A stretch of DNA of 49,918 nt from Fulvivirga imtechensis AK7. GTDB taxonomy: Bacteria > Bacteroidota > Bacteroidia > Cytophagales > Cyclobacteriaceae. Positions 19,207 to 27,922 of this stretch are shown in pieces. Location: NCBI RefSeq assembly GCF_000331535.1, contig NZ_AMZN01000007.1, positions 1 to 49,918 of the forward strand, given 5' to 3'. Each line of letters begins with the position of its first letter. The first letter of the stretch is position 1. The position numbers and the translations under genes were made by a program. The notes beneath the pieces were generated by a model. It searched no databases, was not told where the DNA came from, and worked only from the letters and a program-made list of their open reading frames with translations.

Positions 19207-20922
19207 TTGGATCTACAATCGATATACAACATAGCAGAAATATGCAGTCAGCTAGGGGTAACGGATGCGATCCTTTCACCGGGATCACGGTGTGCGCCAA
19301 TTACACTTGCCTTTACGCGTCATCCGCAGATCAACTGCCGGACCGTCAGTGATGAAAGATCTGCTGCTTTCATAGGATTGGGTGCCGCTCAGCAACAAAA
19401 TCGCCCTGTTGTATTAGTCTGCACATCAGGATCCGCTGCATACAACTATGCCCCCGCGGTGGCTGAAGCCTATTTCCAGCAGATACCGCTCGTAGTAATT
19501 ACTGCTGACCGCCCCCCCGAGCTAATCGATCAGTTGGATGGCCAGACAATCAGACAAACCGGTATCTTCGGGCGGCATGTGAAGATGGATTATAATTTTC
19601 CAGTAGATCTTGATAGTAACAGGTCTAAATGGCATGCCCACCGCATCACCTCGGAAGCAGTCAACTGTGCCAAAGAATTTCCTCAAGGGCCTGTACATAT
19701 TAACATCCCGTTACGAGAGCCTTTCTACCCGGAAGGCGATGATGAAATAGGATATGATAAAGACATACAAGTAATATATGAGACTACTGGAACGCGACAA
19801 CTTACTGAGTCGCAATGGGAGGAATTAGTTAATACCTGGAAAGGGTTCAACCGAATATTGATTGTGGGTGGACAGGATAGGTTTAACAGCTCACTCAACG
19901 CTCCTCTGGAAAAGATCATAGCCACTCAAAAAATACCAGTGGCCGGTGACATTATTTCTAATCTCCACGCTGTTGATGGGGTTGTACGTCATGCTGACCT
20001 TTTTCTGGGTCAGGATAAAAACGGACTGCAGGCAAGCTTGCAACCGGATCTGCTGGTGACCTTTGGCAAATCGATCATCTCAAAAAACCTAAAGCTGCTG
20101 CTACGAAAGCACCAGCCACAAGCACACTGGCATATTCAGCAGGCAGGGTATGTGGCAGACACCTATCAGTCTCTCACAAAGGTAATTAAAACCGATGCTA
20201 TCACTTTCTTTGGCAAAATTTCCGATATCGAATTTGAAGCCAGCTTCAATAACCAAAAGCAGGAAAACTATTACCATATCTGGCAGATAGAGGAAAGGAA
20301 ATCCAAGCGGATTTTTGACAACTTTTTTCCCCAGGACCCATTAGGTGAGTTTGAGTTTATACGCGAAATGATCAACCACCTCCCTGACAATTGCAACCTG
20401 CACCTTGCCAATAGTATGGCGGTGCGTTATGCTAACTTCGTGGGGCTTGACAATCCCACCATAGAAGTTTTTGCCAACAGGGGCACAAGTGGTATAGACG
20501 GAAGCAGCAGCACAGCAGTTGGTCATTGTCTGACCAATGATAAAATGAATGTTTTGATTACCGGAGACCTTGCCTTTTTCTACGACAGAAATGCTTTTTG
20601 GCATAATTACAACATCAAAAACCTGAGGGTCATCCTTCTAAATAATCATGCCGGGGGTATTTTTCGGATCATTAACGGCCCTGATAAACTTGCGGAGTTA
20701 GAAGAATATTTTGAAACCCATCAAAAGCTTAATGCCCGGCTTACGGCAGAAGAGTTTGGCTTTGAATACTTCAACTGTGATAAAAGGAGCAAGTTGGACA
20801 ATTACAGAAAGAATTTTTTTGAACCTGGCAGCAAACCGAAAATCATCGAGCTGGAAAGCTCATCAATAAAAAATACAGCGCTGCTCAAAAACTTTAAGAG
20901 CAGCTATAAGAGTATTAAGTAG
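19207..20922 (+). CDS. menD: SEPHCHC synthase MenD (TTG start)
   Basis: A 571-residue thiamine-diphosphate enzyme that joins 2-oxoglutarate and isochorismate. It begins with AEICSQLGVTDAILSPGSRC, the MenD-specific front, followed by SDERSAAFIGLGAAQQ (catalytic Glu region) and VVLVCTSGSAAYNYAPAVAEA; the C-terminal ThDP/Mg part has LITGDLAFFYDRN and LLNNHAGGIFRII. Start is TTG 19207, one base after the menF stop, with no alternative ATG. The stop codon TAG (20920-20922) is formed by the first bases of a mobile inverted-repeat element, so the original C-terminus may have been trimmed or changed. Confidence 0.95.
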   Translation: MDLQSIYNIAEICSQLGVTDAILSPGSRCAPITLAFTRHPQINCRTVSDERSAAFIGLGAAQQQNRPVVLVCTSGSAAYNYAPAVAEAYFQQIPLVVITADRPPELIDQLDGQTIRQTGIFGRHVKMDYNFPVDLDSNRSKWHAHRITSEAVNCAKEFPQGPVHINIPLREPFYPEGDDEIGYDKDIQVIYETTGTRQLTESQWEELVNTWKGFNRILIVGGQDRFNSSLNAPLEKIIATQKIPVAGDIISNLHAVDGVVRHADLFLGQDKNGLQASLQPDLLVTFGKSIISKNLKLLLRKHQPQAHWHIQQAGYVADTYQSLTKVIKTDAITFFGKISDIEFEASFNNQKQENYYHIWQIEERKSKRIFDNFFPQDPLGEFEFIREMINHLPDNCNLHLANSMAVRYANFVGLDNPTIEVFANRGTSGIDGSSSTAVGHCLTNDKMNVLITGDLAFFYDRNAFWHNYNIKNLRVILLNNHAGGIFRIINGPDKLAELEEYFETHQKLNARLTAEEFGFEYFNCDKRSKLDNYRKNFFEPGSKPKIIELESSSIKNTALLKNFKSSYKSIK

Positions 20923-21071
20923 TGTCTATAAGAAACTCTAAGTGGCTTTAAGAAAACGTTCCCGCTAAAGAGCGGGATGAAGTCCCAAAAGCGGAGTCCC
21001 AGCACAGTTGTCGGGATGAGCATTTTTGGGGCAAGCATAACGCAGACATTGGCGTTTTCTTACAGACACTA
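20920..21071 (-). mobile_element. MITE-like element, copy M1
   Basis: A 152-bp palindromic element with ends TAGTGTCTATAAGAAA and TTTTCTTACAGACACTA. Read on the minus strand it carries AACGCCAATGTCTGCGTTAT then GCTTGCCCCAAAAATGCTCA, as in copies M3 and M5. No coding capacity. It lies between menD and menE and begins inside the menD stop codon. Confidence 0.8.
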
Positions 21072-21124
21072 GATAGTAAATTGAGTGTTATTAAACCATG
21101 TTCAACTCAACCATATTATAAGCC

Positions 21125-22204
21125 ATGGATCCGCATCTTTATATTAATGGCCAGCGCTTAACATATAGTGAACTTAACCACTTTCTCCCCTCCTCTCCTT
21201 TCGAAAAAAGTGCGGTTTCCTTTATAAAAGAATGGCGCTCAGGCGCACCCGACTTTAAAATGTACACCTCCGGATCTACCGGAGTACCCAAGTTGATAAA
21301 AATAAAGCGCTCGCAGATGGAAGCCAGCGCCAAATTCACCATCCGCGCACTTTCTCTTCAACCAGGACAGAACGCATTGGTCTGCCTGGACACAAAATAT
21401 ATTGCAGGAAAGATGATGTTAGTGCGGGCATTGTTGAATCAAATGAATATCATACTTCGCGAGCCATCCGCCAACCCTATGCTTAACCTCGGTGTACAAC
21501 CAGACTTTGCTGCACTGGTTCCACTTCAGTTAGAAGAGGCCGCTGCAAATAGCGCAACATGCGATATCTTAAATAAAATGGCAGCAATAATAGTGGGTGG
21601 AGCCCCGGTAAACATTTCTCTGGAAGAGAGGCTCCGGCATATTAAGCCCCCTGTCTACGCCACCTATGGCATGACCGAAACTGTCTCTCACATTGCTCTT
21701 AAACGGCTTAACGGAGAAAAACGGTCAAACTATTATGAAGCTTTTGATGAAGTGATTCTGGATACTGACGAAAGAGGTTGTTTGGCGGTGACCTCCGTTT
21801 TGACCGATTATCAAACTATCATTACAAATGACAGGGTATTCCTGCATGACGCACATCATTTCGAATGGCTGGGGCGTATTGATAATGTTATTAACTCGGG
21901 AGGTATCAAGGTACAGAGTGAAAGGGTTGAGAGGGCGATTGAACAACTTTTTAACAAATTCAAAATCACAAACAGGTTCTTTGTGACGGGAATGCCTGAT
22001 AATAAATTAGGACAACGAGTAACAATAGTTATTGAATCTGTAAAGCCGATTGGCCAGGCACGGGACCTCATGTCAGAACTCCAAAATATGCTCGATAAGT
22101 TTGAATGCCCGAAGGGGATCCTGTATTTACCAAAATTCGTAGAAACTGCTACGGGAAAGGTAAACAGGCATTTAACCACCGGTCAAGCTATGCGGGTCAG
22201 GTAA
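21125..22204 (+). CDS. menE: o-Succinylbenzoate-CoA ligase MenE (short form)
   Basis: A 359-residue member of the ANL adenylating family, shorter than the 450-490 residues of E. coli or Bacillus MenE because the N-terminal subdomain is reduced, which I recall as usual for Bacteroidota. The P-loop is FKMYTSGSTGVPKLIKI, the A5 motif PPVYATYGMTETVSHIA, and the hinge region WLGRIDNVINSGGIKVQSER; the C-terminal catalytic lysine is in ATGKVNRH. It activates o-succinylbenzoate with ATP and CoA. It is separated from menD by mobile element M1; menB, menA and menC are not in the window. Confidence 0.9.
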   Translation: MDPHLYINGQRLTYSELNHFLPSSPFEKSAVSFIKEWRSGAPDFKMYTSGSTGVPKLIKIKRSQMEASAKFTIRALSLQPGQNALVCLDTKYIAGKMMLVRALLNQMNIILREPSANPMLNLGVQPDFAALVPLQLEEAAANSATCDILNKMAAIIVGGAPVNISLEERLRHIKPPVYATYGMTETVSHIALKRLNGEKRSNYYEAFDEVILDTDERGCLAVTSVLTDYQTIITNDRVFLHDAHHFEWLGRIDNVINSGGIKVQSERVERAIEQLFNKFKITNRFFVTGMPDNKLGQRVTIVIESVKPIGQARDLMSELQNMLDKFECPKGILYLPKFVETATGKVNRHLTTGQAMRVR

Positions 22205-22208
22205 CCGG

Positions 22209-22395
22209 TGCTTGTAAGAAAAACCCTAAGTGGCTTTCAAAAAAGTCATGGTCAAGCTCGCCTTCGCGTAGCCGCTTTGGCAGAGCAAAGGCTTATGCCT
22301 GCGCACCAAAGCGCTATGGCACACAGGTGTGGAATCCTCAAAAGCGGAGGCCCCGTATCCCCCGAAACCTTTCTAGCTTTCGGTATAGGATGACC
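22209..22395 (-). mobile_element. MITE-like element, composite copy M2
   Basis: Begins with CTTGTAAGAAAAACCCTAAG and TGGCTTT, which is the reverse of the right end of M3/M5, and continues with a different inner module (22260-22286) shared with M4 and element B. It ends near a hairpin CCGAAA...TTTCGG (about 22366-22387) that may end transcription between the converging menE and sensor kinase genes. Only one clear terminus is visible. Confidence 0.6.
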
Positions 22396-22429
22396 GCTCT
22401 GTTTTCAGGCATTTTATACCGAACTCATG

Positions 22430-25400
22430 TTAATCAGTCCTACCAGATTCCTTTTCATCCGGCTGGCATTTTGGAATGGTAAACCAGAAAGTGGTTCCCT
22501 TGCCACGCTCTGATTCTATCCATATTTTGCCATGATACTCTGTGATAATCTTTTTAACAATCGCTAAACCCACTCCTGTACTTTCTCTGCTGTCCTTAGG
22601 TTCTAAAGTCTGGAAAATAGCAAAAGCTTTCTCCTGAAATTCTTTGGGAATTCCCGGCCCATTATCTGTTACGGAAAAGGTGTGATAGTTTTCATCCTCC
22701 TGGTAATCAATGGTTATGGTACCTACAGGTTTATCATGATATTTGACTGCATTGCTGATCAGGTTACTAAATATTTGCTCCATCAAAGTGCCGTTTATAC
22801 AGACAACCGGAAGCTTCCTTTTCACTGAAACAGTAAACTTTTTAGGTACTTCCAATATCTCAATTACCTCCACAACCAGCTTATCCAGGTCCACTTCTTC
22901 GGACTTCGCCTCCACTTTTCCCACCCGTGCATAACTTAATATTCCGTCAATAAGATTTTCCATACGAAAAACACGCCCCCGAAGCAAATTCATATTTTTC
23001 TGAATATCTCCATGTGTTTTATCTGCAAGGTCTTCTTCAATCCATACCGAAAGATGATTAATAGCTCTTAATGGCGCCTTTAGATCGTGCGATACAATAT
23101 ATGCGAATTGATCCAGCTCGTTATTCCGTTGTTTAAGCACTTCGGCTGATTTGCGTAACTCTCTTTTCTGATATTCCAGTTCCGTATTAGACCTTTTTAG
23201 CTCCGTTGTTCTCTCATCCACTAATTTTCGTAACTCTTCCTGCTGCTTTCTGATGCTTTTCATTCTAACCATATAACCTGTGTAGAAAACACCGGTCAAG
23301 CCACAGAAGCCACCGAAGACCAACAAGGAAATGCCCCACCACGTGGCGTACCAAACTTTGCCAATTGCAAATTGAAACTTCAAAGGTTCACTTTCCAAAT
23401 ACCCTGCTATCTGATTAGCTTTGACCTCCAGTGTATATTCACCTGCATTAAGGTTGTCCAGCGCTAGTGAGTCATCAATACTGCGCCATGTTGAATCTGC
23501 CAGCCCTAGTATTCTGTAATAGTATAGATTTTTATGCAAAGGATAAGTAAGTGAAATGAACGATGCAGTAATACCCGCACCCGACTCAAAGTAATTTTCA
23601 TCTCTTTTTGGAATGTAAGCCTTACCATTTACTTTTAAGTTAACAAACTGTGGCTTCATTACCTGTAGCGGCTGAGGTGTGGGTTTTAAAGATGTGCACA
23701 GGCCCTCCCTGGTACCTACCCATATCTTGCCTTTGTCATCTACTACCAAATTGCGATATATCATAAAATCAGCCGGCAGGCCCATTTTTTGATTATATAC
23801 CACATGCTTCCCATCCTTATATCTGATCAGACCTTTACTATCCATACTGAACCAAACGGCTCCATCATCGGTGACTTCAGCAGCCACCGCCTCATTGTCC
23901 TCCATACCCTTAACTACAATTTTTTCTATCTCTCCATTTTTATACCGAAGCATTCCTGCGGTGCTGGCTAGCCAGATGGTGCTGTCATTTCCTATGCCGA
24001 TGTCATGCACTTCAAAATTATCACCATAATCAAAATTCATAGGAACGCTGATATTCACAAACCTGTCTTTATCTGCATCATATCTGTACAGATAGCTGTC
24101 TTCTCCAATACCAGCCGCATATAAGATCCCGTAAGGAGCCTGTTCTGCAATTAACATTCTGCTTTCAAAACCATCACTCTCGTCATATTCGATGACCTCC
24201 AGATCGGGGGTAATTTTCAGTAGCCCGGTAAGTGGCTTATGACTCGGTGCCTGGGCACCCCAGATATTTCCCTCATCATCACTTCTGATCACAAATATTG
24301 CAGTTCCCCGATCAGAAAAATCCAAAACCCTTGACTTCCGGCCATTCTCCAGATAAAAAAGCTGATATGCAGTAGATGTTATCCATAATCTATTGCCTAC
24401 GCTCTGCATTACACCTGGACGATAAGGAGCCAGATCCAGTTCCACATTTTCAATGCTATACGGATGTCTCCTTCCTGTTATTCTATATAAAATACCTTCT
24501 ATTGAAACATACGTTTCATCTCCGGATACAGGAGCCAAACCACCTACTGTGGCATGTGGCAGCATCAAACTTATATTAGCAAAGGTCAACTCCCTTAGCA
24601 GTGTTATACCACGCTCATGCCCAACCCAGATCTCCTGAGGCGAACTAACAAATAAACTGGTGACTTTCTCGAAAGGAAGGCTTTGAATACGATGAGGGTC
24701 ATTGCTATTGAATATTTTGCTGAAATTAATCCTTCCATCCCCGTACAACCCGAAATATATACCATCAGCTTCGGTCCCGAGAAGTACTCCTCCTTCTGAT
24801 GTTACTTTGATCATTGAAACATCATCGGGGGCTCCTTCTATGGGTTGGTCACTTAGCAGATGGCCCAAACTGTCTATCCGTGCCAGCCTGAGTCCCGCAT
24901 CGGTATACATCAATAAGTGGCTATCATCTAAAAGGCTGGCCGAAGATATTGCCCGAAACGCATCATATTTCTGCCGGGTAAACCTATTTTGCCGAACATC
25001 AAAATAATAGATGTCGCCCGTATGGCTCATAAGCCAAAGATTTCCGTTTTTATGAGGAACAATCAGGAGATCGGTATATATACCCTCAAAACCGTCCACA
25101 CCATATTTTTCACTTCTTTTATCGTTGAACCTAACCACTCCATCGGGTATAGTTATCCAAAATTCTTCGTCATCAGTTTGAGCCATCTGAAAATTTTGCA
25201 CTTCTTGCTCACCGAAAGGATCTAAGAAATCAGCCAGTTGAGGCTGGTGTTTAGAATATTGAAGCTCTCTGATCCCATAGTCCCCGCCAATTAGTAATCT
25301 GCCTGACGATGTCTTGAAAAGAACAGCATACCGGCCTTTCTCAATAAGCGTGGGATTGATGTCATCGAAACGATACAGCCCTTCATCAGTGGCAAGCCAA

Positions 25401-25576
25401 ATAAATCCGGCAGAGTCTGAAGCAATGTCGTTCACCTTACCCTTAAAATCTGCAGAATGTTGATATGAGTCAACGTAAAACCGCTGTGCCATAAGAGGGG
25501 CGACACAGAAAAATACAGATATAAAAACGAGGTTCCGTAAAAAACCAGCCATTACAGAACTTCTAATATTAAACAT
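22430..25576 (-). CDS. Large propeller-type sensor histidine kinase
   Basis: A 1048-residue membrane sensor. A signal peptide is followed by about 600 residues of two-component regulator propeller repeats (for example GFIWLATDEGLYRFDD, GKIWVGTREGLCTSL), forming two seven-bladed propellers outside the inner membrane, then a Y_Y_Y domain (YYYRILGLADSTWRSID ... LNAGEYTLEVKA), one membrane helix (WWGISLLVFGGFCGL), a coiled coil, and the kinase core: SHDLKAPLRAINHL with the phospho-acceptor His830, N-box NLISNAVKYHD, and G-boxes DNGPGIPKEF and STGVGLAIVKKI. Unlike hybrid systems for glycan use it has no receiver or AraC domain, and no response regulator lies beside it. Signal unknown. Confidence 0.9.
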   Translation of the reverse strand: MFNIRSSVMAGFLRNLVFISVFFCVAPLMAQRFYVDSYQHSADFKGKVNDIASDSAGFIWLATDEGLYRFDDINPTLIEKGRYAVLFKTSSGRLLIGGDYGIRELQYSKHQPQLADFLDPFGEQEVQNFQMAQTDDEEFWITIPDGVVRFNDKRSEKYGVDGFEGIYTDLLIVPHKNGNLWLMSHTGDIYYFDVRQNRFTRQKYDAFRAISSASLLDDSHLLMYTDAGLRLARIDSLGHLLSDQPIEGAPDDVSMIKVTSEGGVLLGTEADGIYFGLYGDGRINFSKIFNSNDPHRIQSLPFEKVTSLFVSSPQEIWVGHERGITLLRELTFANISLMLPHATVGGLAPVSGDETYVSIEGILYRITGRRHPYSIENVELDLAPYRPGVMQSVGNRLWITSTAYQLFYLENGRKSRVLDFSDRGTAIFVIRSDDEGNIWGAQAPSHKPLTGLLKITPDLEVIEYDESDGFESRMLIAEQAPYGILYAAGIGEDSYLYRYDADKDRFVNISVPMNFDYGDNFEVHDIGIGNDSTIWLASTAGMLRYKNGEIEKIVVKGMEDNEAVAAEVTDDGAVWFSMDSKGLIRYKDGKHVVYNQKMGLPADFMIYRNLVVDDKGKIWVGTREGLCTSLKPTPQPLQVMKPQFVNLKVNGKAYIPKRDENYFESGAGITASFISLTYPLHKNLYYYRILGLADSTWRSIDDSLALDNLNAGEYTLEVKANQIAGYLESEPLKFQFAIGKVWYATWWGISLLVFGGFCGLTGVFYTGYMVRMKSIRKQQEELRKLVDERTTELKRSNTELEYQKRELRKSAEVLKQRNNELDQFAYIVSHDLKAPLRAINHLSVWIEEDLADKTHGDIQKNMNLLRGRVFRMENLIDGILSYARVGKVEAKSEEVDLDKLVVEVIEILEVPKKFTVSVKRKLPVVCINGTLMEQIFSNLISNAVKYHDKPVGTITIDYQEDENYHTFSVTDNGPGIPKEFQEKAFAIFQTLEPKDSRESTGVGLAIVKKIITEYHGKIWIESERGKGTTFWFTIPKCQPDEKESGRTD

Positions 25577-25750
25577 GCAACATCTTTATAAAGATAAACA
25601 AAATAATTTTGCTAGTTCTAAACTATATAAGTAGGTAAATATCTTTGAAAATTTGCAGTACTTATGACCAAAAAAGTTACATCAGTGCGTTTGAAAAGGG
25701 GATTACAAACTACAACGGATATTGGACGCACTCATAGTTCCTTGATGCAG

Positions 25751-26143
25751 TTAAATGATTGCCCTTTCCTTTACCTCCTTTAGCCTACCCAGGGCCAAGG
25801 CCCCGATACCTAGCGTAAAATCCCTAAGGGCTATATCATAGAATCCACCCATTATCAGGTTCATCACGATCACAAACAGCCAGGCGCTTACTAAATAAGC
25901 ACCAATATTCGGAAATAAGAACACTAATAATCCTGCTACAATCTCCACTATACCAACAATGTGCATGAAAGTATGTGAACTTATTGAAAGGATTTCCGGT
26001 ACCCCTGGGTAGAGGTATTTATGCCAGTCCACTAATAAATGCCTGAACTTATCTGCACCCGCCAGGATCGGGAGTAAGCCATATGTAACTTTAAGAAGCT
26101 TATAGATACTATTAACAGTTGGATCAATTACCGAGGTTGCCAT
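25751..26143 (-). CDS. DoxX-like membrane protein
   Basis: A 130-residue protein from ATG 26143 (MATSVIDPTV); a TTG 36 bases upstream is a weaker choice. Four hydrophobic helices are visible: VTYGLLPILAGADKF, FMHIVGIVEIVAGLLVFLF, AYLVSAWLFVIVMNLIM and DFTLGIGALALGRL. The G-x-DKF motif after the first helix and the overall pattern fit the DoxX/SURF4-like family of quinone- or redox-associated membrane proteins. Its job is unknown. It is transcribed toward the sensor kinase, about 175 bases from that gene's start, and likely on its own promoter. Confidence 0.7.
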   Translation of the reverse strand: MATSVIDPTVNSIYKLLKVTYGLLPILAGADKFRHLLVDWHKYLYPGVPEILSISSHTFMHIVGIVEIVAGLLVFLFPNIGAYLVSAWLFVIVMNLIMGGFYDIALRDFTLGIGALALGRLKEVKERAII

Positions 26144-26335
26144 TGCATTGTTTTCATTAATTTTTAATGATCCTAACAAGCCTTGCAGAAGTTTGTTTAT
26201 TTTTTTTTCAGCCTATGCCACAATAACTTATTGAGTATAAACAACATACCATACTGAAAAGAGAGGTCCCCATGAATAGTATGCAAAAAATATTAACTTT
26301 ATAATTGTGATATTTTTTAATTGTTCTTCCCAGTC

Positions 26336-27766
26336 ATGCAGGTAGACGCCAAGGGTTTATTGTTTTGGGCTATTATGTTCTTTTCTCAGGCCGCTTTCGG
26401 TCAGGTGACCTTTGTTATAGAAAGTCTACCAAAAGCAACACCTCTTAACGACACCATTTATATCTCAGGAACATTTAATAATTGGAATACAAATGATCCC
26501 GCTTACAGGTTAAAAAAACGGCTGGATGGAAAATATACTGCCACCCTACCCCGGGATTCAGGCACCATCGAGTACAAATTTACAAGGGGAGGCTGGCTTA
26601 AGACTGAAACCAACGAAAAGAACGAATACAGGCCCAATCGCTCCTTCACATACGGAAATAATGAGACAATATATATAACTATACCTAACTGGCAGGACCT
26701 GGGAGGCGCTCAACCCTTTGACTTTTTTGCGCTTTATTTTTTCGCCATTTCTTTTCAGGGTGTAATATGTCTTTTTTTACTTTATCGTATAAAAAATAAT
26801 AAGGAAAGCCTCACCAATCCACTGGCCTTATGGATAGGTGTTATCAGTATTCTTCTGTTTGGAAGAGGCATCTATGAAATTGTCTCGACCAACTGGCAGA
26901 TATATCTTGCCTCTGCTGCTCAAATTATAGTGTTTACCACCGGTCCCGTATTTTTTTTTATTGGCAAAGAAGGTTCTTTAACAACAAAAACAGTACTACG
27001 TCATTTCAGTCCTGCTCTGATGGTCTTAATCCTGGTGATCATGAAATCGATCAATTTTACACCACTGCAATTCTTAAGCTACTCGCTCTTCGCCAATATT
27101 ACTATTGATCAATTTATTTCTCACGGCTTAGGGGCTTTTCATAATCTTGTTTATTTATTGGCCTTTGCAAAACTAAGATATAGTGAATATGCCCCTTTGG
27201 TTAGCTATAGTGTGCTTATAAAAAGCTTTATTTTAACAGGCTGGTTGTTAAATTTTTATTTGATCACAACCGGCGGCTGGCAGCACTATTTCCTGATCAA
27301 ATTCGACCTGCCTCTACTACTATTATCTTTTCAAATACTCTTGCTCACCTGGCTGACCATAAAAAAACCAGAGTTCTTCAAAACCAAAGACCGGTCAATA
27401 CCAACACCTGAAATTGAAAAACTAAAAGAGATAATACACAGGGTGATGACCATGGAAAAGCCTTATTGCAAATCTGATCTTTCCTTAAATGAGCTTTCGG
27501 AAATTGTTTGTATAAAACCTCACCTGTTATCGAAGGTCATCAATGAAGGTTTTAACCATAATTTCAGAGATTTTGTAAATAAATATCGTGTTGAAGAGTT
27601 TATAAGGCATGTAAACAGCGACCATTATAAGAATTATACCTATCTGGCTGTAGCTTACGAAGTAGGTTTTAATGCAAAGTCGACCTTTAACGTAGCTTTT
27701 AAGAGATTTACCAAAGTCACTCCAAGAGAATATTTCAAAAACAGTAACTCACTGAATACCAATTAA
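26336..27766 (+). CDS. Membrane carbohydrate sensor: glycogen-binding-like domain + 7 TM + AraC HTH
   Basis: A 476-residue protein from ATG 26336 (MQVDAKGLLFW); a TTG 15 bases earlier is possible. Domains in order: signal peptide (about 1-22); an E-set/CBM48-AMPK-type carbohydrate-binding-like domain (about 25-112) with IYISGTFNNWNTNDP, KKRLDGKYTATLP and TIEYKFTRGGW; seven hydrophobic helices (about 125-345); and a C-terminal AraC-type double helix-turn-helix (about 385-470) with LSLNELSEIVCIKPHLLSKV, RVEEFIRHV and AVAYEVGFNAKSTFNVAFKR. The binding-like domain should face the periplasm and the AraC domain the cytoplasm. The secreted amylase gene lies 156 bases downstream in the same direction, so it is the probable target. 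Functionally it recalls SusR but is built differently. Confidence 0.85.
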   Translation: MQVDAKGLLFWAIMFFSQAAFGQVTFVIESLPKATPLNDTIYISGTFNNWNTNDPAYRLKKRLDGKYTATLPRDSGTIEYKFTRGGWLKTETNEKNEYRPNRSFTYGNNETIYITIPNWQDLGGAQPFDFFALYFFAISFQGVICLFLLYRIKNNKESLTNPLALWIGVISILLFGRGIYEIVSTNWQIYLASAAQIIVFTTGPVFFFIGKEGSLTTKTVLRHFSPALMVLILVIMKSINFTPLQFLSYSLFANITIDQFISHGLGAFHNLVYLLAFAKLRYSEYAPLVSYSVLIKSFILTGWLLNFYLITTGGWQHYFLIKFDLPLLLLSFQILLLTWLTIKKPEFFKTKDRSIPTPEIEKLKEIIHRVMTMEKPYCKSDLSLNELSEIVCIKPHLLSKVINEGFNHNFRDFVNKYRVEEFIRHVNSDHYKNYTYLAVAYEVGFNAKSTFNVAFKRFTKVTPREYFKNSNSLNTN

Positions 27767-27767
27767 T

Positions 27768-27800
27768 AAAGAGTACGGTTTTCTAAAACCATACCTCTTT
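27768..27800 (+). terminator. Hairpin between sensor/regulator and amylase genes
   Basis: AAAGAGTACGGTTTT pairs with AAAACCATACCTCTTT around a 2-3 base loop, one bulge and one mismatch. A strong stem but without a following T-run, so it may be a weak terminator, an attenuator or an RNA-protecting structure. Confidence 0.45.
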
Positions 27801-27922
27801 AAAGGTCCCAGTTTATATTTTCGGACGCTTCCTTCATTTTCTGATGCTAATATGCGTTTCAGGTTTTCGATAATATCGACACCTATCATTTTTTTAATTT
27901 TCAACCAAACACCTTTTACCCT

